Source of the DNA: Aphrophora alni | Taxonomy: Eukaryota; Arthropoda; Insecta; Hemiptera; Aphrophoridae | DNA: 64,000 nt | Direction: 5' to 3' | Assembly (NCBI GenBank): GCA_963513935.1 | Contig: OY740771.1 | Span: 18,645,349 to 18,709,348, forward strand | Part shown: positions 36,101 to 49,098 of the stretch, piece after piece | How the letters are laid out: the number at the start of each line of letters is the position of its first letter | Position numbering within the stretch: position 1 is the first letter of the stretch | Notes under the pieces: model-generated | Databases searched by the model: none | Seen by the model: the letters and a program-made list of their open reading frames with translations, nothing else | What the model was told of the DNA's origin: nothing | Program-made: the position numbers and the translations under genes

Positions 36101-39100
36101 AGAAATTGTTTCTTTGAAATTGAAAGAGAATTTTAGACCTAAATATTTTAAACCAAGACCCTTACCTTTTTCTATGAGAAGTAAAGTAGAAAATGAGTTA
36201 GACAGATTAGTAGAAGATAAAATCTTAATTCCTGTAAAAAGTTCTGAATGGGGAACACTAATAGTTCCAGTTTTAAAGAAAAATGGTAAATTACGCATTT
36301 GTGGTGATTTTAAAGTTACTCTAAATCCATCTTTAGAAATAGATCGTTATCCAGTACCAAGAATAGAGGATATTTTTGCTTGTATGAAAAAGGGGAAATT
36401 GTTTTCAAAAATAGATTTAAGCCAAGCATATATGCAACTAGCGCTTGACAATGAATCACAAAAATTATGTACAATAAGCACTCATAAAGGTTTATTTGCG
36501 TATACAAAAATGCCATATGGTATTAATTCTGCACCGGGAATTTTTCAAAGAGTTATTGAGCAGACGATTCAAGGTTTACAAGGTGTTGTAGCTTTCCTTG
36601 ACGATATATTGATAACAGCTGAAAATACTGAACAACATTTCAGTAGGTTACAAGAAGTTTGTAATAGGTTAAACCAAAAAGGGTTTACATTGAAAAAAGA
36701 TAAATGTAAGTTTTTCTCTGATAAATTAGAATATTTAGGATTTATTATCGACAAGGAAGGTCTGCACACATCCGAAGCGAAAATTAAAGCTATGCTAGAC
36801 GCCCCAACACCTTCTAATGTTACAGAGGTAAAATCATTTTTAGGATTAGTTAATTATTATGGTAAATTTGTGCCAAATATGTCAAGTGTTTTGAATCCTA
36901 TTTATAATTTACTTTAAAAGGATGTATTGTTTAAATTTGTTGAAAAATGTGTAAAAGCTTTTAATACAGTCAAGAAACTGTTAGCTTCTTCTAAAGTATT
37001 AGCGCATTATGATCCTGAATTACCTATTAAATTGGCGTGTGACGCATCACAAACCGGTTTAGGTTGTGTGTTGTCTATTATTGGAAAAGACAGTGTTGAG
37101 AGGCCGATAGCATACGCTTCGCGAACTTTATCCACGGCAGAGAAAGCATATTCACAAATTGATAAGGAAGCTTTAAGTTTGGTTTATGGGGTAAAGAAAT
37201 TTAATCAATATTTATGGGGACGAGAATTTATTTTATGTACAGATCATAAACCATTATTAAGTATTTTTGGGTCCAAAAAGGGATTACCTGCTTTTGCAGC
37301 TAGTCGTTTGCAACGTTATGCTTTGTTTTTATCTGACTATAGTTTTAAGATTGAGTATGTACAATCAGCTAAACATGCTAATGCAGATGCATTATCACGT
37401 TTGCCGCTCAAAGTCGAGCATGGTGACAATAAGCAAGAGTTAGATTGCTTAGGAACTTATCTATATTATGTTAAAGAAAGTTCATTACCTATTACTTGTG
37501 AGGACATTAAAATTGAAACCCAAAAAGATATAGTATTAAGAAAAGTGTATAATTATGTAATGTATGGATGGCCAAATCATGTTTCTGTAGAATATCCTGA
37601 ATTAGGTCCATATTTCAAAAGAAAGGAAGAATTAACAATCGAACAGGGAATTATAATGTGGGGTTATAAAGTAATTATTCCAAATAAATTCCGTAAATAC
37701 ATATTAGATGAATTACACACAAGTCATCTAGGGATAGTAAAAATGAAATCGGTAGCGAGATCATATATTTGGTGGCCAAATATAGATGCAGATATAGAAA
37801 ATCTGGCGGATGGTTGTTCTTCCTGTCTTTTTGAAAGACAAAATCCTACAAAGAATCAATTACATTGTTGGCAGTATGCTAGTAGACCTTGGGAACGATT
37901 ACATGCAGACTTCATGGGTCCATTTAAAGGGAAAATGTATTTGTTCAGTAGATTTGGTTTACCGGAAGTAATTCATACGGACAACGGTCCGCCTTTCAAT
38001 TCGTTTGAGTTTGAGCAGTTTGTAAAATGTAATGGTATTAAACATTCTAGTTCTGCACCATACCACCCACAATCTAATGGTTTAGCAGAAAATTCTGTTA
38101 AGTATGTTAAAACAAAATTAAAATGTGCATTTAGAGAAGGTATAGATACTAGATTAGCATTGTATAGAATTTTGTTTGATTATAGAAATTCAGTTCATGT
38201 TACAACTCAAGAAACGCCTGCTAAGTTAATGTTTAATCGACCAATGAAAACAAGGTTAGATTTAATTAGACCTAATATTGCCAAAACAGTAGAGTTAAAT
38301 CAAGAAAAACAAACTCATTATTTTAGAGGAACGGGAACACGAAAATTGTTTGTAAATCAATCAGTATTAATAAGACAGTATCGTTCAAATGATAAATGGA
38401 TTCAAGGTATTGTTATTAAGCAAATTAGTCCAGTAATGTATTTAGTAAGGTTAAATTCTGGTATAATATGGAGAAGGCATATTGACCAACTAATTGGTGT
38501 CAATTCGCCTCCTTCTGAAAATAAACAAAAACAAGTGGACGAGTCATTGACTGACTTAGTGACAGATACCATTCAAACAGGGGGAAATAACTCACCCCGG
38601 AAGAGCATCCGCTCTCCACCAATTGTTATGAGACATTCCAGTCCCGTTATGATTCAAACACGGAATTCTCCAACATCCGTTGTAAACAATAATACTACTG
38701 ATGTTGTTGAAAGAAGATATCCAATTAGATTAAGGAAACCTGTTGTAAGACTTGATTATTAAATAATATATTATGTATAATTATATTTGGTAAAATGTTT
38801 GTGTTCTGGATAGAATTGTTTTTTTTAAATAATTTACAATTAAGAAGGGGGAAAAAAAGGGAATTTTATTTGTTTAAATTGCTAATTTAATTTTGCTAAT
38901 AAATTATCATGTGTTAATTTAAGTTACTAGTTTAATTGTCAAATTGTTTCAAGTTTCTAGGTTTAAAAGTCACTTTGCTATGTGTTTAAGTTTTATTTTT
39001 AAAAAAGATGTGTTTTATATAAAAAACTAAAATTGTGTATTGTATTGTTTAAAAGAATTAAGAGGGAGGAATTGTGATGTATACAATTGTACAAGAGTGG

Positions 39101-42100
39101 GAGTATCGCGTGACATTGTATGATGTGTGACGTCATATGGTTCGATATGTCATACGACAAATTAATAAATGCTATTGGCTGCAATCCAGTTCCTTTTCCC
39201 ACCAGCCCTTATTACTGACGCTTTCCCTGGCTACATATTCAAGCCAGTCTTGAACTCACCTTCCTACCTGAAACACGCAGTCGTAGCTATAATCTAATAC
39301 AATGTGTTTTATTTAAAATGAACCCAAATTTAGTAATATCGTTACCATATATTACAGTGGCAACGAGCATATATTACAGATTTCTCCAACAACGCCGGTC
39401 ATAATTACCATAACAATGAACTCCCCCAATTACTACAGGCTCAGTCTGTATCAATCTGTGACGCTGTGCAGATATATTTTTTCACAAGCTTTTAAAATGT
39501 GACAAATAAAAAAATCTTACCAAGTGTGAAGTGTGTAGTGTTATTCAGTTTTTGATTGTGAAAAAGGTACAGCCTATTGAAATTTACAGACAAATAAAGA
39601 AAGTGTTAAATGAACCTTCTGTTATGATATGGATGAACAAATGTGCACAATGATGTTTTGACCATTTCTCATCACTCATAAAAAACTTGACAACAAAATT
39701 CAGGAGGATACACTTTTCACTTTTAGAAGGTTTCCACAGTTTCTTTCCTGAAATTTTACGATCTTTACTTCAAGAAATTGTCATGACGAGTGGAAAGAAG
39801 TTGTCACTGAATGGTTTAAACAGTTGGCACCAGGATTGTAAAGTGAAGGTATAGGAAAAAATGGTGCCATGCTATGACAAGTGTTTAAATTTGGTATGGA
39901 GACTATGTTGAGAAGTAGTCTATAGCTTTCTGTAAGTCTTAAATAATTTTCTTTTTTATTGACTCTTCTCTTAATTTTGTCTATCGAAACATTGTTTACT
40001 TACTGGATGACCATAGTATATTTAACAGTTGGTATGATAGAATAATACAGTATTCCTTTAGAGACTCTATTTTCTTCGCTTGTGATACCATCTCTGCCCT
40101 AGTGAATGTTATAGTCGTATATTTCAAAATAGAGCATCCACTTACTTCACTTGTATCGAAAACTTGTACCCCATACCTCACATTGACTCAAATCAAATGT
40201 CTAATTACAGCAGTCAAACATAAATTGATTTTTTTTTTTTTTTTTTACCAATTACTCCCAAACTATATTTTACTTTTACTTGCAACTTGCCACACTTTTT
40301 TTCTTTTGTGTTTTTACCATTTGTATGTTTAACTTGAAGATGGAGGAACATAATATAATACACAGAGAAATGGGATTAGAGGTTATGTTAATTCATTCAA
40401 TCCCAACTGGGATTGAATGAATTAATATAACCTTTTGAAGGTTCACTAATTCGAACTGTAGAGGGATAAGCGTAGCCTAAACCAACTAAATTATGCCACT
40501 CCTCTACTGATTTGAGCAATCAAGCTTCATGTTTCATTAAAATTTTATCAGAATCCATAGAACTGATTAAAAAAATTAGGTCATTTAGAACCAGTTAATA
40601 TTGTTTGTTTATTTACTTAGCCAGTAGTATACAAAGTACTGTATAGGTAAATTTGGTAATGGTGAAAATTTTGAACCTCTGTTTTTGACTGATCTTCAGA
40701 AAATGATTGTCGACATTCCGTTTGTTGGTCTTTGTTGTCAACTGTACTTAAGCACAATAACGGTGACCAAAATTAAGATAATAACATGAAATTTAGTATT
40801 ATTGTGCTGGTATTAGAACCCTATTGAAGTTTAGAAAAATCAAATTAAAACTAATATGGCGACTATTTCAAACAGTTTTTTCTACATATCTCATGTATTA
40901 TTTAACTTAGAGTACCCTAAATTTAATACAAATTTTTGTATTTTAATTCTACATGAAATCGTTCCAACCCAAAAGCTCTAAGACGAAGGGAAGTTATTTT
41001 CAATAATGTAAATTAGATCCCTAATCTCTTAAGAAAATGTGATATTCGTATAGTTACAAGATTCTGCAAGCCTGAGTCACCGATATGACCATAGTGAATG
41101 GAGGTTTTTCACATATATACATCTAGGGCCGAGACACTGAGATAAGTGAAGGGAGGGTAAACTTTACACATCTATGATGCCCGTTAGGGCTTAGCCAACG
41201 TCAAGAAAGTTGTGTTATAGATAGTTACAAGGTACAAAAAGCAATTTTCTTAATCAAACCCTTGATTTACCAATATAATTTATTTTTGGTTTAGAACCTC
41301 AAAGGGTATATTTGACTAAATTTAATTATAAAATCATTAGAGCCAATTTTGAGAATCACTTTTTCCCTTTACTCAAGTACTCCTGAATTTTGAATTCCAT
41401 TGATTATTTTTTTACATACATAATTGGCTCCATAAAAAATGCCATAGAACCTATTTGAACAAAATTATTTGATGGATTTCTAAGAAATTAATGCTAATGT
41501 ATGTACAGATAAATGGTTGTTTAAAAAACAACTTTTGTCTCAGAAAGATGCAAAATGGGATGCCCCTAAATAATATTTTCTAATATATGTTGAAATTAAA
41601 AATATAATAAATTACGATTTATTGAAATGATTATTTTGATTTGTGTTTTGTTATTTAATATGAAATAGTATAAATCAAATTTCAGATATCAAGAAAAGAC
41701 AGCATGATTCAGTTATTGGAAAGCAAAGTAGAACAACTGACGGTGGAGTTGGAGTCTTGTAAATACATGAAGAATAGAGATTCTGAATGTGTGGCTGCCC
41801 TACTTAGTGAGGTTAGGAATGATTTAAACATTATATTATACTTGTTATACTGCTGATACACTATCATAATATGAGACAAATTTTTGTTTGTGTATCTGTC
41901 CAGTTGCAGGGCTTGATTTTAAATAATGTTCAGATCGCCAAACACCTCACAGCTATTATTGAGACTTTATAATTGTCAACATTTTTTCATGTCTTTTGTA
42001 AAACCTTATTTAATTTTATTTTTAAAAAATATTCCCTTCTAAAGAAATTACAAAAAACAAACCACAAAATAAAAAAACATTAAAATTTTTGAAAATATCT

Positions 42101-45100
42101 ATACATAAAATAAAAATAAATATATACAGTTTAGCCTAAACTAAGTTATTAATTAGAGTTCAGTTTAGTTAAAGAAAGGAAAACCATTGATATTAAATAC
42201 ACATATATACACACATACGCTTAAATATATACCACTAAACGTTAACAACAAAGCCTGCAGTTTTCTGAAGCATAACTAAATAAAATTAAAGACAAATTGA
42301 AAAAACACAACTAAATTACATATACAATTCTTCCATAATACAATAACAAGATGACCCACGTAATTGACTCTCAAAAAACAAACTAGACACCTCAGGAGAT
42401 TTTTTTAAGGGTGCTATATTTGGTGTATTTTACTATAATTTATCTAAAAAAAATTTTGAGTGCTATTATTGTTGATTTATTTGTTTCTCATTTTGAGGTT
42501 ATGTTTTTAACAACTTTGTTTTTTAGAGGTAATCCTCTTATTATTATTTTTATTTTTTTTCATAGAAAACATGTTTAGGTATTATTAATTTGATATAGAT
42601 TTTATACCTCTGCAAAATAAGCTATTCTAGGATCATGTAGAACCTACAGGTGTATAGTTATAAAAAACACGATTTGTGATTTGAAAATCAACCGCCATAT
42701 GAAATTTGCCAAAAGATTGTTACGTTTAATGAATTAGTAAAAATTGAACTTGTATAACAAATTCATACAAATACAAACAAAAATGGTGCTAAAAATAATT
42801 CCTATGAAGATTGAGGAAAATTTTATAATCTCAAGTGTCAGTTTGTCCATGACGGAGACCCCTATGAGCGTAATTATAGTGAGTATGATAATGAGAATTC
42901 CATTGTATTCTAATTGGATTTACATCTTTCTTTGTGTAGTCTTGGGTTAGATCTCTCTTTTTCCTATCAGGTCACTCTTGACCAATTCTTGTTCTCCTCT
43001 AACACTGAGGCTATTAGAGTAATAGCCCTCTATTACTCTAATAGCCTCAGTGTTCTCTATTCTAGCGTCGGTGTAATACGGGACTCTATTCTATGCTTTT
43101 TTACATATTTTTTTGAGCTGATGATGACTGTAAGGTTTGTCGCCTTTAAACAATAACAAATGAAATTGCAGTAGACTTAATTTCTTTAGTAGAAATTGCT
43201 AATGTATTTAAATTTAAAGGCAAATGAGGATTAATTTACTATTTACAAAGTGATTTTGATCACCAGAATTAAATGTAATGCAGGCAAATGTTATACAAAC
43301 CCACTAAATCACACATAAAATATTATGGGAAAATATTTTATAAATTCAATAATGCCTTATGAATGCTTTACTAAACTAACAATATTCAAACAATTCAAAA
43401 CCATCCCAAACAGTTTATTAAATGATAAATTGTATTTTGCGTCTAACTGTCTATATTAAAGACTTGCTACATTAGATAAGAATGTCAAGGATTATGAGTT
43501 TTACACTTTCATCAAGATAAATTGTATAATCTCTCAGTGAACAGTTGGCCACTACATTAGTAAGATGTGGCCATATTACTTTAACTTTATTTTATATTAT
43601 TTTCGACCTGTACTGCAGTACCAAATATTTTATGTTTATTTATTTTTGTGCAATGTGTATCAGTGTGTTGTGTGAATGTGTTATTTCATCTGATGATGGT
43701 ATATGTTATACCGAAACAGCTGTAATGAATTGTTAATAAATACTAAGCACAAGATTGCTACTAGACGTTAGTAATTTAGTAATAGACTGAAAAAATTTTG
43801 TTCATAATATGAGTTTTCCAAAAGAACAAGTTTTGTTTAGTAGAGGTTTGTTTCTCAAAAATATTAAACATAGATGCCATGAAATTAATCTATTGAACCA
43901 AGTGAGGTGACAAAACATAGTTATTGCTACATCATTCTGTGGAATAAATAAATACCCATCTACACGACAGAATTCTATCGAGTATTTAATACCAAGTAGA
44001 TGGCATTATATTATTTCTCAAAAATATTAAACATAGGATGCCATGAAATTAATCTATTGAACCAAAGTGAGGTGACAAAACATAGTTATTGCTACACCAT
44101 TCTGTGGAATAAATAAATACCCATCTACACGACAGAATTCTATCGAGTATTTAATACTAAGTAGATGGCATTATATTATTTCTCAAAAATATTAAACATA
44201 GGATGCCATGAAATTAATCTATTGAACCAAAGTGAGGTGACAAAACATAGTTATTGCTACACCATTCTGTGGAATAAATAAATACCCATCTATACGACAG
44301 AATTCTGTGGAGTATTTAATACAAAGTTGATGGCATTATATTATTTCTCAAAAATATTAAACATAGATGCCATGAAATTAATCTATTGAACCAAAGTGAG
44401 GTGACAAAACATAGTTATTGCTACACCATTCTGTGGAATAAATACCCATCTATACGACAGAATTCTGTGGAATATTTAATACAAAGTTGATGGCATTATA
44501 TTATTTCTCAAAAATATTAAACATAGATGCCATGAAATTAATCTATTGAACCAAAGTGAGGTGACAAAACATAGTTATTGCTACACCATTCTGTGGAATA
44601 AATACCCATCTATACGACAGAATTCTGTGGAATATTTAATACAAAGTTGATGGCATTATATTATTTCTCAAAAATATTAAACATAGATGCCATGAAATTA
44701 ATCTATTGAACCAAAGTGAGGTGACAAAACATAGTTATTGCTACACCATTCTGTGGAATAAATACCCATCTATACGACAGAATTCTGTGGAATATTTAAT
44801 ACAAAGTTGATGGCATTATATTATTTCTCAAAAATATTAAAAATAGATGCCATGAAATTAATCTATTGAACCAAAGTGAGGTGACAAAACATAGTTATTG
44901 CTACACCATTCTGTGGAATAAATACCCATCTATACGACAGAATTCTGTGGAATATTTAATACAAAGTTGATGGCATTATATTATTTCTCAAAAATATTAA
45001 ACATAGATGCCATGAAATTAATCTATTGAACCAAAGTGAGGTGACAAAACATAGTTATTGCTACACCATTCTGTGGAATAAATACCCATCTATACGACAG

Positions 45101-48100
45101 AATTCTGTGGAATATTTAATACAAAGTTGATGGCATTATATTATTTCTCAAAAATATTAAACATAGATGCCATGAAATTAATCTATTGAACCAAAGTGAG
45201 GTGACAAAACATAGTTATTGCTACACCATTCTGTGGAATAAATACCCATCTATACGACAGAATTCTGTGGAATATTTAATACAAAGTTGATGGCATTATA
45301 TTATTTCTCAAAAATATTAAACATAGATGCCATGAAATTAATCTATTGAACCAAAGTGAGGTGACAAAACATAGTTATTGCTACACCATTCTGTGGAATA
45401 AATACCCATCTATAGACAGAATTCTGTGGAATATTTAATACCAAGTTGATGGCATTATATTATTTCTCAAAAATATTAAACATGACAGAGTTGAAGCACG
45501 AGAATTCATAGTGCTAAAGAGAAGCAACAAAGTGCATTAAATTAGACAATGTTTATAACCTCATTTAACTTAGCACGAGTTTGTATAAAGAGAGTCCAGT
45601 AAATACTATAATGCTATTATGAATATTTGATATGGCCAGCACTTAATTTATAATTAATTTAAAAAATCAAAATTATATTAATACTCGGCATCATAAAAAA
45701 CAAAAACAAAAATCGGATTCATTCATGAAAATTGGTCAAAAATTTGTTCAAAATATTTGGACTTTTGGATATCATGTACTTACAAAGCAGTATCAAATTT
45801 GAATTGAACAATTTGAAAAACCTAAGTATTTTGAGTTTCACTAAATAGGATAGTTTAATGCTCATCAATTTTTCAACCAAATTCCAATTCCCTCCCCCCT
45901 CCACTCTTGGCAAATGTATCAAATTCTAATTCTTTCAACATGCTCTCCACACTAAACAGTAAAATTTAGGTTATTTGTACTACCTGTTTTTTTAAAATAA
46001 TGCAGGCTTTTTGGTTTAAAATTCTTGAGAAATCCACTTCACATCAAATTTTAAATATTGGATCACTGTTCTTGAAATAATGGACAACAAAAATGTCATA
46101 GAATAAAGGATGGGTAGACAGGCGTTAATTTGGGATATACATGTCTGGTTTGTCCTGGGAAGAACATGTGGATAAGATATGCAAGAGAGTAGCCTATATC
46201 TTGTGTTATATATTTATATGTGTTGTCTTAAAAAGATTTGTTTAATAGAGTTTCCTGATGATTATACCCTAATTTATCCACACTTGGCCGCACTTCCATC
46301 ATTGTGTGGGGAGGCTGTGCTAATACTAACTTTAGGAGAGTCTTTATTTTGGAAAAGAGAACCATTAGGCTCATTTGTGAAATGAGGAAAGAAGAGTCCT
46401 GTTGAGATTAATGCAGAGACTTGGGATTTCTTACACTGCTTTGTTGCTTCATTATGGAAACTATTTTTGTAGGTAAAACCAAATGGAATTTAATTAGAAA
46501 CAGAGGCATTCATTCACATGATAATCATTCATAAAAATGACTTTCACATGAATGAATAAGCATCATTTGACAGTGTTATAATGATTTCGTACACAATCAG
46601 ATTTCTTTATCGGTTCCCTGAATTTTTGGGAAAAAATACAGATTTTTTAATATTTAAAAAACTTTCATCACTCTTTGGTGTGTGTTGTCTATTACTCAGT
46701 GAAAGAGTTTGCTCCTGCTCAAGCAGTATGAGGTTGATTGGTGTTGGATTGTGTTTTAATTAAATTTTGGAAATGGTTTAAACATATTTTAGGCTTTGAA
46801 ACTGTTTAGAACCATCGAAAAGATGATATAGGACATTATTTAAAGTTACTGCTTTGAAAAGAGTTAAAGATTAAAATTGAGAACTACTGTTAGCCTTTCC
46901 CACTGAAAGAATGTGAAGGTATTAAGTAAATGTATATTTCTGGTTTTAACGCTTTAACCGTATCATGAATTTTCATTCACTAACAGTATCGTCTGGTCTC
47001 TCAGACTGGACATTTTTTTCTCCATTTAAGTTTTTTTTTTTACTTAAATCTCAAGATTTATTTCAATTTAGGTCATAATACATGTATGTACGAATTAAAA
47101 TTTGGCATTATAGTGCTTTAAATTTTTTTAATTTGTACCATTTTGTAAATAATCTGTATATATGTAAAAGGAAATGGAGCGGGAAAAAATGTTTTCGACA
47201 AAAACACTATTTTGTTTTCAAAACCATTTTTATCCTTTCTTGTCGTACTGGGAAGTGGTCCTCTTAAAATGTTGTTGGGGCGTTCGTCTTTGTTTGTTTT
47301 CTTCTCTCTCGCAGCAAATACTGTCATCTTTACCCCAAAAGAATTCATACTCCCACCTCCGGAAGAACAAAATTTTCAACAATATAATGCATATAATTTT
47401 CATCCTCTATTCAGGGTTCGTCATTTAAACTACTCCCGTCACTAGTTTCCCTGTCAGCATCAGAAACCAAATAATCAGGATCTTGGTCCAAATCATCCAC
47501 GTCTTCGTCACTTTCTTCCTCTACGGTGTTGTAAAGGAGTAGCAAAATATGATCATTGAAGTCAGCGTCATTCACTCTTATATCCTAGGAATGAGCCATG
47601 TCAAACACAAAATAGATAGGGAACCAAAAAACAAAAAATTTGAACGATAATATTTACACTGGTAGATACACCCACAAAATTTCAAACGTAATGCGTATCA
47701 TCCGGTATAGCAGGCCGGGACTTGCCAGACATTAAACATATCGTCCAGTACAGGAGACCGTAACAAAAACAATAAAACACTGCTACACGAGTGTTTATAC
47801 CCAAGGCCAACTGAAGGTTAAAAATAACTATTGGCCAGAAGCTACTTGACAGCTACTGAGCGGGAGAAATCAATCAAACTATCAGGTGTGCCAATTTTAT
47901 AGATCCAAAATTCCCATCCGGTCTGAGAGACCGGTGATACGGTTAAAGTGTTAAAGTTATTCGATATTGATGGATTATTCATGTTATTAGTATGGCTTTA
48001 TAATTTGTTGTCCTTTGTATAGTGCAATCCTGTGTCTTTTCTCATCATGTTTGTATTTAGCCTTAGTTTGGGTTCTTTTGTTATGTTACAGATTTAGTTT

Positions 48101-49051
48101 TAGTTTCCACAATGGCTACTAAGCTATGTTGGTGTTTTAAATTTAATACTCTCTCTAGGTTTGTCATTTCATAACAGGAGTTGATTTATACTCTTGAAAC
48201 ATCATTTATTAGTTTATATATATACACAAATGATGGCAAATGTCAGTTTAAACCATGGCTAATAAAACATATAATCACGATACTTCAAAGGAGCGGCAAA
48301 TACATTAGTGTTAATAAGAACAATGTGGACCTTAAATTGCTTATATTCTCTTCTATCTTAATGAATAACGATGATGTCCTGTTACGTATGTAAAATATTA
48401 TATCTGTTGTGTTATTACTATTATTTAATTTGTAATATTAAATTATTTCAATTCTCTTTTTTTTCCAAACAGAAAGCTGAAGAAATGGCAAAGAAAGATG
48501 AAGAAATAATTTCTTTACAACTACAATTGAAGAAGTCTTCCATACAGGTAAATTTACAATTTTGTTTTAAAATTAATTACAGATTAATACACACATTTTT
48601 CTAAATTAATACTAAAACATTTTATATTTTGTTTCTGTTTAATATTTGTTTGAAATAGATTACACTTTCATGATTGAAGACTTACAATAGAATTTTTCTA
48701 AATCCATTCTCTGTCTACGTTTCTTTTTTTATTTTTTATTTAATGCGTCTTGTTGTTACTTTTGATGGAATGAATCATCCATTTTAACCGTATACCTCAC
48801 TGAACATAGCTGTCAGTACTAGATACACTCTTTATTTTAGTAATTTAATGGTTGATGACAACCGAATGTTTATTTATTTACAATAGACGTTTGGCCAATA
48901 TTAACTAAACATTGTCATGCAATAAAATTGTCATATAGCTAGCTATTAAAATATCATACTTGGATAAAATAAATATACGTAAAAACTCATTAAAATAATA
49001 AAATATTATTAAATATGAATATAATCAGTTAAATAAATAATAAATATACAA

Positions 49052-49098
<47 letters not shown>

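Larger units (their letters stand above)
34190..39378 (+). mobile_element. Ty3/gypsy LTR retrotransposon, 5.2 kb, defective
   Basis: Complete structure: 5-bp GATTT duplication, 306-bp LTRs (TG...CA), primer site, gag, pol in the order protease, reverse transcriptase, RNase H, integrase, then a polypurine tract and the 3' LTR. The domain order places it in Ty3/gypsy. No env is present. LTRs differ at only about 3 of 306 sites, so insertion is recent, yet gag has frameshifts, pol has an internal stop, and the integrase core has lost a segment. It lies in an intron in sense orientation. Confidence 0.95.

Noticed and set aside
35990..36769. Several minus-strand ORFs of 66-102 codons
   Set aside because: Antisense shadows of the gypsy pol frame, which has clear RT motifs.
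43120..43155. Another CTGATGATG motif as a hammerhead
   Set aside because: No GAAA follows the would-be hairpin and no stem I pairing was found; it matches a dispersed repeat end instead.
43545..43736. 63-codon ORF overlapping the hammerhead candidate
   Set aside because: Cys/Ile-rich, no known domain, and it ends in the ribozyme-like motif; more likely part of a non-coding repeat.
43851..45483. CRISPR-like array
   Set aside because: Units are contiguous 160-bp tandem copies without unique spacers, and the genome is clearly eukaryotic.
47118..47445. Overlapping ORFs of 76-84 codons on both strands
   Set aside because: They lie inside the piggyBac-derived element and match no family; only the acidic stretch at 47410-47599 is recognisable.
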